From Fasciolopsis buskii (Eukaryota; Platyhelminthes; Trematoda; Plagiorchiida; Fasciolidae), in the NCBI GenBank assembly GCA_008360955.1, contig LUCM01008972.1, positions 33,338 to 97,337 on the forward strand: DNA of 64,000 nt, in the 5' to 3' direction. Positions 37,960 to 49,413 of this stretch are shown here, in pieces. A model generated the notes under the pieces. The model was given only the letters and a program-made list of their open reading frames with translations, did no database searches and had not been told where the DNA came from. Every line of letters begins with the position of its first letter. Position 1 is the stretch's first letter. A program made the position numbers and the translations under genes.

Positions 37960-39800
37960 GAAACAGTCCAAGAACCCAGCTGTACTGAAAGAACCTAATA
38001 AGTATATTAAGTACCGCACGAAACTGGCGCTGGCTAGAGCTCATATTCAGTCCTTGGATGATTGTATAACTAAATCTAATTTTCCATAGCAATATCTTGC
38101 TCCGTTGAGAAGAAACTGGATGCATATTAGTAAAACGTTCCTTCAAAGACAAGCTCTTACCAAACGTGATGCCATGTGCAATCATACCACGGAATTAGAA
38201 CGAAGATTTGTGACATCAATTCATGTGGTCGACCAATTAGTTGAGGAAGAAAACCATCTTTTGGAGAGTACGTTCAATCCATTGTACAAAAACCGGTGAA
38301 CCAGAAGCTCCAAGTGTTGATAAAACGACTGGAAGGACCAAAACTATCGAGTGAGTTTCCACAGAACCCTGATCGATTTGTTCACAATTTGTCAAACTTC
38401 AAGTTAGACAAGACGTTGTTAGAAGTTTTATCCCTGGGGCCCAAATTTTGTTGCCCAAACAGCCAGAGTGCACAAATGGACTTAGAAGTTGCATTCGAGA
38501 ATCTTTTCTCTCAATTGTCGAGTTTATCCCCGTCATCACAAATGGAAATGCAAGCAAATAAATCAACTTGGGTGAACACTTGCCTTCAATATCATGGCGC
38601 TAGACATACAACGAGTGGGTTATTAAAACCAGAAAATAAGAGACGGTTAAGAGAACTGCAGAAAAAATGCCGACATCATGTTATCAAGACCAGATAAGGG
38701 TGCAGGCATAGTTCTCCTGAACAGGTCTGACTATGTAATGAAAATGGAAGCCATTCTGAATGACAAATCTAAATTCGCAAAAATGACAAATGAGAGCGAT
38801 AGAATGCATCAAATTGAAAAATCTTCCTCCAGCATCTTGAGACGGCTGAGACAAAAGGATTTCATAGATTCGACCACATACGAACAGATTCGGCCCACGG
38901 GAACCACTATTCCGAGATTGTATGGCCTACCCAGAATACTTAAAAATGGAGTTCCTTTCAGACCTAGTCTCGACATGCGTAAATCGTCGTATCACACTGC
39001 GGCGAAATGGCTTACTAAATTGCTGGAACCTGTTAGACAGAAGGTAGCAAGACAGCCTCAAAGATACATTTGAGCTTATCGACTCCGTGACAGAACTAAA
39101 TATGAAGGAAAGAAGAAAGCTTTCTTTAGACGTCACCGCCCTTCTTACCAACAGTCCAATAACAAAAACAATCGAATACCTGTGTGACTACATCGAGAAC
39201 AGCGGCTTAGCGACAGGTCTTCTGATAGTCGACTTGAAACAACTACTGTTCTTTTGTACCTACAACGTCCAGTTTAAATTCGATAATCAAATTTATCGTC
39301 AAATGGGCTGCCTAGTAATGGGGTACCCATTCGGTCCATTACTAACCGACATTTTCGTGACAAAACTGGAATGTGGGCCACTCGAGTTGTCAATATGAGC
39401 GTTCTACTTATACAAACGTTGTGTGGATGACATTTTCTGTATACTCAACCCCTCGACGAGAACTAACCAACTGTTGAATAAGTTCACCTCGGCTCAGGCA
39501 AATGTGAAATTCACAACAGAAATGGAGTTGAACAATGAAATAGCATTCCTAGATGTACAACTGCGACGTCGGGAAGACGGATCAATTTGCCGATCAGTAA
39601 ATAAGAAACCACGTGGAATGGATAATACATTCAGTTTCACAGCTTTGTGCCTGTTACTGTGAAGGGGAACCTAATTAGATGTTTCGTAGCCAGTACGAAA
39701 AGAATGTGCACAGAAGATACTATTGAGGTAGAATTTCAGAGGGTGAAAAGAGTATTCGTTGAAAATGGCTTCCCAAGTAGATTAATCGATAAGATATTGT
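37960..39800 (+). pseudogene. Penelope-like reverse transcriptase, broken
   Basis: Encoded in pieces across three frames. N-terminal: PNKYIKYRTKLALARAHIQS. RT entry: LSRPDKGAGIVLLNRSDYV (38684 on). Next YGLPRILKNGVPFRPSLD, equivalent to the family YGLPK-hKpgvPlRPI motif. Motif A: LSLDVTALLTNSP with its Asp. Motif B: RQMGCLVMGYPFGPLLTDIF, with Y in place of the usual S. Motif C: VDDIFCI with both Asp, preceded by a frameshift. Motif D/E: EMELNNEIAFLDVQLRRRED. Catalytic aspartates are still encoded, but at least six lesions interrupt the frame. It would have copied element RNA at a nicked or telomeric 3' end. Confidence 0.85.
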
Positions 39801-39832
39801 AGACAGAAAAGGAAGTTCCTCGGAGGACGACG

Positions 39833-40390
39833 GTGGATAGAAAGCCAGTATACATATCTGTGCCATTCAAGTGTGACACGTTAGCAGAGATAGCACGAAG
39901 ACTGACTGGCGCTTTCAATAAGACATTTAACCCAACCAGGCTTCGAAACTTGATCAAATCTTGTCCCGTAGTGTCATTACGGTTGAAAGACAAAATTCTT
40001 GATTCTGCAACCTCGTCTTGTATCTATCCATTCGCATGTTCCTGTGGCATAATGTACATTGGCCGCACGACCAGGCGCTCGTCTGAACGCACTCGTGAAC
40101 ACCACCATGCATGGTTGGTCACTGGAATAATTAAGTCACTTAAAAGCGCAGTCGTTTCACACCTAGCACAGACTAACCCCATTGTGAATGTGAGGCAAGC
40201 TTTCCGGACCCTGTATAAGGTCAGGGGTCAACAATCTAGGTTGGCAGTGTCACCTCTTGAGCACCGCGGAAGCTGTCGCAATCCGTCTTCACAATACTCC
40301 ACTGTGTTCTCAAAAACAATTTGTGGTTGCGCTTCAACTCCCTGGCCCACCCTCCGTTCCAATGAAAATCCTAGACAACAAAACAATTAA
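39833..40390 (+). pseudogene. Penelope-like GIY-YIG endonuclease domain (open 185-codon frame)
   Basis: The C-terminal domain of the element survives as one open frame. VPFKCDTLAEIARRL is the linker. CIYPFACSCGIMYIGRTTRR carries the Cys-x-Cys pair and the GIM-YIG core with the following Arg. HHHAWL and SHLAQTNP follow in the positions of the family EH and H/N motifs. This nuclease family nicks DNA to prime target-directed reverse transcription. The domain is cut off from the RT by a frameshift near 39665 and a stop just before 39833. It is therefore part of a dead element, though better preserved than the RT half. Confidence 0.85.
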
Positions 40391-40560
40391 CACAACACAT
40401 TCTTGTGTATTCAGGTTTTGCATGTAACACCACAAATCCCTTCCCCACCCATATTTGTATCTGACTAATCCAATCCTTCCTATAGTGAATTTTTCCAAAT
40501 ATCTGTTGATGTTGATGATTACGAATCACTGAAAACGAGCTTGTTCGCCAACTTGTTTTT
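40370..40560 (+). repeat. Penelope 3' inverted terminal repeat
   Basis: Carries AACAAAACAATTAACACAAC, CCACAAATCCCTTCCCCACC, ATAGTGAATTTTTCC and AATCACTGAAAACGAGC. It is the reverse complement of the 5' repeat and is followed by a direct copy of TTTTCTCA-GTGCTCA. Confidence 0.85.
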
Positions 40561-40835
40561 CTCAGTGCTCATTCTGAATTTTCAAAGAATTTAACCATTT
40601 TTCTTCGTTTTTGTCTCTCGTGTGCCAATAGCTTCAGTATTTTCGTTTCAAGCCTGGCTGTAAGATGAAATATTAGGTAAAATTTAACCATTAAGTTGAT
40701 TTATTGTTTGTATTCGTGGACTGGACTGAACTTCCACGGTAGTCTACGATTTTTGCTAGATATCCGTTCATCTATTCCGGAATTAAGCTGATCGACGTGA
40801 AATTATGAGCCATGGAATGTGAATGGTCAACTTAG

Positions 40836-40930
40836 TACTAGGAGCTTGTAAGCATTGTGCAAATACTTTGTCCTAATTGAGAATCATCAGTAGTGCAATG
40901 TTAATTAAACCCGATGCGTAACGTTCTTTG
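40836..40930 (-). mobile_element. Eroded hammerhead SINE remnant (copy F)
   Basis: The minus strand keeps GCACTACTGATGATTCTCAA and, after an eroded GAAAC box, TTTGCACAATGC. Stem I halves and the CTGATGA core are recognisable. The tRNA-like part is barely so. Confidence 0.45.
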
Positions 40931-43900
40931 ATCGTGAAGGCACCTCCTAATCGATGGATTTCTAATAGCATATGATGGTTAAATTTCGTAAGCAACTGGT
41001 AGTCATCTTGAAATAGTTTGCCGGTCGATGAGTTTTTGATTCACAACCATCCCGGTAGGAGTCGAACTTCGGTGGGCACATGGTGGGTAGAAGCTGCAGA
41101 CAGCTCTGTCGTGGTCCTTACCTGAGATTTCATAGTGCATAGTGCATGGTGATTAGTTTCGAGAGCGAATTTGCTCTGATACTACTAATTTATATAAATT
41201 ATACGAGAGCTAATCAGAAATACAATCATCGACTTATCGCGACAGCTACAATTTTTGATGTTTGCTCTTTCTGACACTAATTTACGAAGAAAACAACATA
41301 AATCGTACTATACAGAACATGACGATAAATAAACCGGTATCAAGTTATTCATGACTCACTTAGTTCGCAGAATGTTCACATCGATTTACCTTTAGTCAAA
41401 CTGGGGAATAAAGAAGCAACTGGTCGGGCCACGATCGGGGGATAGATGAGAAAGTAATCAGTCTGACGATTGTCAGTTATGAGCTGATTTCCTACCGGCT
41501 GAACTTTTGGCTTATTGATTCGAACGATCGATAATCGATAAGAAAAAAAAAGAATTGTTCTATATCGAACGATGTACCAATTGAACCGGATACGGTTAGG
41601 GAGATCAGCTGATTAACGATCAGTCTCATACGGGAGCAGTCTTCATCAAAATGTTTTTACAATAGATGCGATGATAATATGGTGACATTTTTCATTCACA
41701 GGTTCTTTAACACTGTTGGACAATTTTATTCGTGTGAAGTAATCTTCTAACGAATAAAGTGAGCGCAACATCAAAACACAGGATCGAATTGTTGGATGTA
41801 TCTTTACACGACATCCCGTAACAAAATGTTTTTCTTTTGGCAGATCCAGAAATAAAGCAATAATCGATATAATTGCGAATATGAAGTCTCATTTTTATAC
41901 CTGTATAACTTCATGCATGAATTGAAATCATTAAAAATATTATAGCAGTGAATGAAACGTGTTTACAGTCCTTTCCGTTTTTTTGCACTGGACCACAATT
42001 TGAGACCGGGATTTCTCCAATCGGGGTGATCAGTTCCCAAATTACGAAACACATTCCGGTATGTGGTGTGCCTGTCATACGAATTCAGCAATAGTTATTA
42101 TCGTTGAGGCATACTGTTCACACGAGATTCGAGTAGATTCTTTCTTAACATTGTAAAATTACAAAACACGAAATACCTCAAGTGAGTTCCTCTTCTGGAA
42201 ATGGATTCTCAGTTTCGCGAAATTTGCTTAAAATGTCCACGGCCCGGTTTCAAGCTGAGCAACTTGCTTGCTGATCAACCCTGGCTGTGTGTGTAACGTC
42301 GTTAAAAATATCATGATACTGTCTAATGGGTATTGTGATCAAATGCATAATGCTTTGAAACAATAAAATTTTACAAATACAGGAACAGAAGACATTGAGA
42401 AGTTTTCTGGACCTTTTCAGTATGAAACACTAGTTCGTTCAACATCCACTCCCATACGTTTCATAACTGCGATATTTTAGCTTTCCGTGCAATTTTACTC
42501 CGAAGATTCACAAAACTCGTCACAGTCGTGAAATGTGTGCCTTTTCTGACTCCTAGAAGCCATGTTTCTTTGATCAGTTTGTAGTGCTCATCTTTCTCGT
42601 CTCCTGACTAGTTTACACACGTGGGTTTTTAATTTGTGTCTCGTATGTATTGAGTCCCACGTGCAGATCACACGATACGGTCCGGTCCAGCACTACCGCA
42701 CCCGGCGTAGAAAACTCGGCCCGAGTGAAATTTGACGATTGTGAAGTTCAGGCGAGCCGAAAATGACATTGGCCCGAACAGATTTCAACAATCGACAATC
42801 CTGTTATTTCGTGTAGGCATGCAAGATTCACAAAGAAAGCTCCAATGTGTTTCCCAAACGCTGTGAGCTTCTCATTGTTAATTCAATGCATACTGGCAGT
42901 CGATATCCGTCCGTTATTGCCAACCGGGGAGAGGAAAGAAGTGTTCGTGTAACATGTCAAACATTAATACTATAACGTCATCAACTCGAGGTTCTCAAGT
43001 CGCGATTTCCACCACCACGCTGATGTCATTTTCGTAAACGTCAATTTTCGGTTTACTGGATTATTTTTTTTTTTATACACCGATGTGCTGATCCCTACCT
43101 GATCGCAACGACTGCCTATGAGCATGACCCGATTTCATTATATTTCTGCCGCTTGGGCTATGCGTTTCGTTTGGGGTTAGCCTAATTCCTTGTTGAAGGA
43201 CAACTGTTCCAGTTTCTCGTTATTCATTTTGTGTCTACAGCTTTTTACGTCCTTTTTAATGAAACTATAATGGAACCAACTCTCAGGAAGAGTAGAGGTG
43301 AGATTATTTGAGAGCTGTCAAATGGGCAAGTTAGCCAGCGTTTGGAGGATCTGAACTGCTGACCATCAAATTGAAATGCCGTGATTTTGAGTGTTTGGCT
43401 ACCAGAGAAAACCAATCCGACTTCCACATTGAACAGCCGCTTCCCATCTATCTTAATCTAATGCAATGACACTACTCATTGGCTCTCCTAACAATCCAGA
43501 TCATATCACACAGCGCCATGCTGACCAGCGGACTTATTCGACGTTAAGTATACAATAACAACATCCTGTTGGTTCTAAAACCAATCAACTTTGCTTGCCA
43601 GAAGCCATATGAACTGTTGTTACTATTCCGTGATTATTGATTATTTCACACTGGCGGTTGAATCACTCATCTCACTTCTGATGATGAAAGAAATTAGAGA
43701 ATTTTTATTGGTTGCATACTTTGAATAATTCAAATTCATTTCTGATCCTTGATGAAAATCCATTCCCACGGGATCCATCGAGAACACGGAACAGCGTAAG
43801 AACCCAGTCGTTGATATTTCGGATAAATTTGAAAATAGCGTGATTAACGCTCAATCTTGTCTGGCTTCATCAACTTTTCATTGCCTGCTGTGTTCAGCCC

Positions 43901-46869
43901 TAATGATTATTGGACGGGCCTGAATGCTTTTCCTCACTTCCGCTAGGCTCAGATACCTCTGAACGGTCTGCACTCTCAAGTGCACTGACGTCGCTACTAA
44001 CATTGTCATCTCCTCGTTTATTTTGGGTTATTAGCGCTATATCAGGTCGTTTTGCTTCATACCTTGTACCTCTTTGAATACAAACTTCTCTTGTCTTTAT
44101 AATGTCCAGCTACACAGAAACTAGGGCATCACCGACTACTTTTGCCAGGTCTGCATCAGCTGACCGATGGGGTTGGACATCTAAGCCAAAGTCTTCCTTG
44201 TCTTTGAGTAAAAGTTCTTTTGACGACTACTTCACTCGGAAGGTCCATGGAGGTTAATCGTCTCACGGAATGCACAATAGTATTTGGTTTCATTGCAAGC
44301 TTGTCCCATTGTGAAAGACTAGTCGTTTGGAGGCTTAGTATGATTGTCCATGACGTCTCGTTACCTTTTAGATGTCATTTTTCAAACAAACCGGTCAATG
44401 GATATCCCAATTTCGTTAAACCATTGTCTAACGATGGCTGATAGCGATAAAAAGACGAGAACGACACGTTTGTATATGCTACTGAAACTGAAATAAATTC
44501 GGCGTAACTTTTCATTCATTCATTCTATCCGGACTTCCCTACGGGAAGATTACATGCTTTGAAGCCTGACACTGGCAAAAAATTCGAAACTTCTTGCTTA
44601 AACAACATACTACTAGCTAGTAGCATGGACGGATGATGCAAGTTCATTGTCACGAGCACACGCGCTCGAAAGCCTGCGTCTCTTCTATGCACTCCCTTCC
44701 ACTTTCCCCTTGCTTATCGAACGCGTCCGATTCGATTACCTAGTAACAACAGAACTGGGTGCGCACTGTACGCCAAATCGTTCTCGTCCGGTCTGATCTA
44801 CAGTGGAAACAATAAGACCATCTCGGTTGTAATTCCAACCATAGAAGTATTGCCAATTGGCCGATTTGTCGAGAAATACCGTGAACTGTGACCAAAATCA
44901 TTTGGTGCGAACTCAATTCCGTTGCGCCCGTATAACTGCGCACTCATTCGTCCTATTTGGTGCACACCAGAACTTACCTCGGCATTTCGTGACCCGTAAT
45001 CAGGGTTACAACGTTTTTCAACATTTTAATCTCGTGGACATATTTGAAGGAAGTTGCTCAACGGACAACTTACCACATCAGCTAGTTTCTTGCGCAGAAA
45101 ACTTCAGATTTCGGTTCAAATGCTGTCTTAAATGTAAATTCATGTTTGTCAGTATAGCTGAGGTGACAGCTATATGAAAGTCGGTCGAATTTTGGTCTTT
45201 TACGCCATAAGCAGATTATGAAATGATAACTCTAAGCCGTGGCTGGCCAAAACTTTAATTTGAGACCAGCGAAGACGACGAACAACGCGACGAAAACCGT
45301 GATTACGTTAAACTCATGTACAGTTGGTCATAGATTTATTATATCAAATAAGTTCATCATATTTGTGATTGCAATGACATTTAACGGATCGGGTATCAAA
45401 TCATTGTGCCGAATCATAGGTTTGTGAAAAATATCGCTATTTGTCATGCGGTTACTTGATTCCGTAAAATTGAAGTTCAGTTATCGATTATTATGTTCAT
45501 GATCAGTGGACACACTAATACCTTTTGTGCTACCCCAAGCCTCAGGATCAAATTTCCTATTTCCGTCCTCCCCATTGGTCATTCCTGTTCCACTACTCTT
45601 ATGCATATATCATATTGTAAAAACATTGGCACCATGACTAATGGTCACGTCTATTGTCTTCTAGAAACTGAATAATCTCACTTTTCATTTGTATTTTGGA
45701 TTCGAGAAAACAAAAATTTGTTCATTAAGTTGTGCAAACCTTTTTTTCTTCTTACAGGATCTAATCAGGGATGTATCTGTTAGCAGATTGCAAGATAAAG
45801 CACAAGCGGCCAGTGCACTTTTCATCCCAAATGTTCCAGGGTCACATGTTCGAATAAAATCTTAATGACCCAATCTCGTTGACATAATTTTGGGATAATT
45901 GTAAAATAATTTTACAAGTGATATGGAAGACGAACCGGTTGGACCGTTTTTGAACGTGTACTTTAGTGAGTTCTTAAACAAATAGCTGATCACTCCTCAA
46001 AGGTCTTGAATAAATGGGAAACAAGCGTTCGTGCTTGGGATACGTATGCAAATGTTGTGGGTGGACGAACAATAATCAGAGTGGACTATCAGATGCACAC
46101 ACACACACACACGCACACGCACACGCACACACACACGGTTGTCTCCGTTCTTTGTTTTCACATTTGGTGACCTTGACTCCCATTGATTCTTATTATGTAT
46201 TAGAGCGATTCCATCATGTTTTATCACTCATCTGGTTCATTGTTTGTTCTCCTTACGTCTGATATGTGACTGGTTCACGGACAATTTCTCATGGGCTGAA
46301 TAACCAAGTGGGGAGTTTTATCAGTTAATGTTGCGAGTGCGAATAAATTGCTACATAACTTCAGAGTTTGGAAGTTCTGAACGTCACAGCAAAATAAATC
46401 TTCACTTGTCTGGAAGCCTTGTATCGGTCATAAAAAGCAATAAGCCTTTTGTGCCTATCATGACACTATGAAAATGTTCATCAGATCGACGAATAGAGAG
46501 CTGTTGTACTGTTGAACAAACTAATAATTAAATTACACAGAAATTACCAGAACTGCCTCATCACGTGCACGATCCGTTCTGGTTTGCTATCAGAGTCATG
46601 AGATGTGTCTTATCCGAAATCATCAAGTTTTACTAATGTAGGGCAAAACCCGTTAATCTCACCCCACCCCCAAATTAGCATAAAAACCACCGTTGACTTG
46701 ATGATATCCCACCCCGGTTTTCGTGGCTCGAACTTTGTCATCGATTCCTAGGAGATGGATGGAACTGACACTTCGCATGATTCATAATTCACTGGCCAAA
46801 ACTGATTACGTTTCGCGCGCGTGTGATTCATCATTTACCAAACAATGCGCTTATAAACCAACCGAATTA
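40931..46869. other. Gene-poor stretch of about 6 kb
   Basis: ORFs stay under 110 codons with no motif. Possible tRNA-like SINE scars lie near 41.05-41.16 kb (CATGGTGATTAGTTTCG, matching the SINE tail) and 43.30-43.42 kb (minus strand, GGTAGCCAAACACTC and CAGTTCAGATCC). A (CA)n tract is at 46096-46136. Nothing else is assignable. Confidence 0.45.
46096..46136. repeat. (CA)n microsatellite with CG interruptions
   Basis: CA units interrupted three times by CG. Confidence 0.95.
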
Positions 46870-47016
46870 ATTGTGAATGATATAATGTTAATAACACAGC
46901 ATTGTTGGTAGATGTAATGCGCCAACGTTTCGACTATCGTGAGTAGTCTTTCGCAAAGCAAGTTTTACAATCATCTACCAACAACCGTGTGTTATTGACA
47001 TTATATCATTCACAAT
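46870..47016. mobile_element. Fold-back/MITE-like element, 147 bp (copy 1)
   Basis: The ends are inverted repeats of about 45 bp: the left arm starts ATTGTGAATGATATAATG and contains GTTGGTAGATG; the right arm is its reverse complement with about four mismatches. The centre contains GCCAACGTTTCGACTATCG. A second copy is at 59888-60085. No coding capacity. Confidence 0.8.
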
Positions 47017-48199
47017 GAAAAATAGTCTCGTATTTGTGATCAACTGTACCTCCACTATTTGTGCAAACCAACGACTTCGCAGTGTGAAACATCTATTTGT
47101 TTTCATTTTTCGGTTGTCAGTGTGTGAATTAGTTCCTGTATTATGGTTTATTTTTGAAAGACGAAGATTTATTTTGATGAAAAGTTGACTTTTTTTATAG
47201 ATGCCAAACTTACAAACGGGAAATACGAAAACATCGTATCACCGTTTCTTCCACGTGACTTGGAATCTTCGGATGTAGTGTCCATCAAACGAGACATAAA
47301 CTGGATTTCAGCTTGACATTCACGGGTTTGAATGGAAGATATTAATCACTAGGCTATCTGAACATCCTCTCGATTTTGGTTTGTTTTTATTAGACGAAAT
47401 TGTTACATGAAACAACCTTGGCATATTTTTAAATAAAAGATTTCGGTAATGAACTATTAAGATGGATGTCTATTGCGGAACAAGAAGTACCTGATCTGTT
47501 ATCTAAAAGCGAAATTCAGAATATAAAACGTCTCGTGACCGAGGCAGTATCGTCCCCAATCGTAACCAGTGGAATCATCCACGGCAGGCTCACTATGAAT
47601 AAGAAAGACAACGGACACATTACAATTTGAATTTATCATTTTGAAATATTCAGACTTGTTGCTGTCCATCGCATAGTTCGTCTGGACAAGTTCTGTTTCC
47701 ACGAAGACAAAATTGACGGGCACGATTTCGGAGTTTTCTGGAACAACCGGTAACATCAGCCGAAACGGTATTTAGCCTCACTGGCCACTCTCTGGCTAAC
47801 AACAGTTCGGAACTGCACTGGGTCGTTTAATCGTAATCGAACTGCGTCGTGTGAGGTAGGAGTACCCATGTGAAACGTCAGTCCGTCATGCTTTTCTATT
47901 GTTCTTCAAATATTCACCTAAATTCACAGAAATATGCGAAACGAAACAGGACGAATAAAGTTATCCACATCGTAAACATATTCGCCTTCATCATCTCGCA
48001 CATTTTAAAGTTGTCTAAGTTTATTCTAAGAATCTCGGTTGCCTAAATCAACTTAACTTTCCATCTTTCAGACATTTCAGTGGCCGTAAAGCTTCACATA
48101 GCATATACTATTTCCAGATGTGCAACAATTCATTTGTAAATCGTTCTCAATTCTGTGATTGTTCAAATTACTCCGGTAACAACATATATATATATATAT
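47017..48199. other. Stretch with no recognisable gene
   Basis: A degraded tRNA-like motif (GGGTTTGAATGG to GGCTATCTGAACATCC) near 47.33-47.37 kb may be a SINE scar. ORFs stay under 86 codons. Confidence 0.4.
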
Positions 48200-48269
48200 A
48201 AGATAGTGTATAGTATTATATATAGCAGGAAGTAAGTATCTGGATGCGTTAAAAAAAATTTGCCCGGAC

Positions 48270-48318
48270 GCCACACGGACCGGTTTCGCGGTCTGATTGG
48301 TCCGCTCGTCAGGTGCGG
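48270..48318 (-). ncRNA. Hammerhead ribozyme, array unit 1
   Basis: Minus strand: CTGACGA core, 4-bp stem II (GCGG/CCGC), GAAAC, palindromic stem III ACCGGT and cleavage triplet GTC. Stem I pairs CCGCAC with GTGTGG if one extra C after the triplet is bulged or is an error. This is the unit with the best core. Confidence 0.82.
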
Positions 48319-48618
48319 GGACGAGTCAGCTCTCCTTGTCCAAACATGCCATATACTTGTACACTCACGAATGTTGATTTGAATTTTCTCAACCAGGATG
48401 CGAATCTGTGAGGCAACAGGAGTGCGCAATGAGAAAGCTCTATCGCTCGAAAGAGTCCACAGAAGAATCAAACTGTGGATTCGTTTGGATAATTCTTTGA
48501 TCCAGTTGGGCTGAAGCCAACCTTAGGAACACGAGGTGCAGAATGCCCAGAATATACGTATGTATATTATATAAGCAGGAAGTAGTAGTCTGCATGCGTA
48601 AACAAATTGCACCGGACG

Positions 48619-48667
48619 GCACACGACCGGTTTCGCCAGCTTATTGTTGCTCGTCAGGTTAGCGTAA
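48619..48667 (-). ncRNA. Hammerhead ribozyme, array unit 2
   Basis: Minus strand: CTGACGA, a short 2-bp stem II (GC/GC) with a long loop, GAAAC, ACCGGT and GTC followed by GTGTGCC. Stem I is disturbed by apparent inserted bases. Confidence 0.75.
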
Positions 48668-48975
48668 CCCGAATGCTCTCTTAGTCCAAACATCCAACTT
48701 GGTACACTCGAACATTGATTGATATTTCTCACCAGAATCGAATCGTAGCAACAGGATGTGCGACATGGAAGCATCTTCGGTAGAAGAGTCCCGACAGATG
48801 GTAAAGATCAACGATACTGTGATTGCGGCGTTGATAGATCTTTGTCACAGTATGGGCGAGACACAACCTTGAGGAACGAGGGCAGAATGTCCAGAATGAT
48901 AACGTACAGAAATAGGATATATAAAAGCAGGAAGTAGTATCTGAGCACTAAGCGTAAAACAAAATTGCACCGGAG

Positions 48976-49027
48976 AGCACACACCCGGTGTTCGCAGGTT
49001 TATAATGTCGCTCGTCAGGCTATGCGT
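48976..49027 (-). ncRNA. Hammerhead ribozyme, array unit 3 (indel-damaged)
   Basis: Minus strand: GCATAG, CTGACGA, stem II GCG/TGC, then GAACACCGGGTGTGTGC. GAAAC and ACCGGTC both carry one extra base. Either decayed or mis-sequenced. Confidence 0.65.
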
Positions 49028-49413
49028 ACACCGAATGCTCAGTCTTGATCAAACATCCATCCTACGTTTGTACATCTCACGAAAATGTTTAGATTATTTG
49101 CTCACCTAGAATCGAAATAACTGTAAGCAAACAGCAGTGTAGCATGGAAGAACTGTTTTCGTCGAAGAGTCCACAGAAGAATCACAACTGTGATTCGTTG
49201 ATAATTCTTTGTCAGTTGGGCTGAGCGAACCGTGGGAAGGAGGGCAGAATGCCCCAGAATATACGTATGTATATATAGAAGCAGGAGCAGCAATTAATAT
49301 CTGGATGAGTGAGTTTTCTGTCCACCGCCACCCTCCTGGCAACTTCCTTTTCTGCCCACAGTATCTCATCAGTTAATCTAATTGCGAAGCACTTTTAAAT
49401 AAATACTATTCTT

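Larger units (their letters stand above)
37717..40605 (+). mobile_element. Near-full-length Penelope-like retroelement (frameshifted)
   Basis: Plus-strand element of about 2.9 kb. Order: inverted repeat (37717-37905), a short direct repeat (CTCAGTGGGAATTTTC), an N-terminal region from about 37960, the RT, a linker, a GIY-YIG endonuclease, and the inverted repeat in opposite orientation followed by the direct repeat again. Penelope-like elements encode a telomerase-related RT fused to a GIY-YIG nuclease and have complex repeated termini, which fits. The reading frame is broken by stops near 38087 and 38297 and by shifts near 38690, 39075, 39400 and 39665, so it is not autonomous now. Related fragments lie at 15.5, 49.7 and 57.1 kb. 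Confidence 0.9.
48200..49310 (-). repeat. Tandem array of about 352-bp hammerhead (retrozyme-like) repeats
   Basis: The marker AGCAGGA recurs at 48224, 48574, about 48926 and 49281, giving periods of about 350, 351 and 355 bp: three units plus the start of a fourth. Read on the minus strand, each unit has a hammerhead ribozyme, then GTTTACGCATCCAGATAC-like sequence, a TATATA-rich stretch, ATTCTGGGCATTCTG, CAACTGACAAAGAATTATC, a GTGGACTCTTCGACGAAGAG hairpin-like stretch and back to the ribozyme. It encodes no protein. Units differ mainly by single-base indels. The layout (tandem, non-coding, 170-400 bp, one ribozyme per unit) is that of metazoan retrozymes or ribozyme satellites. Confidence 0.85.

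Noticed and set aside
40490..40560. Hammerhead in the Penelope terminal repeat (TTGATGATTACGAATCACTG)
   Set aside because: A TGATGA and a GAAAA are near each other, but stem II does not pair cleanly outside the core and no stem III or I could be drawn in the four terminal copies.
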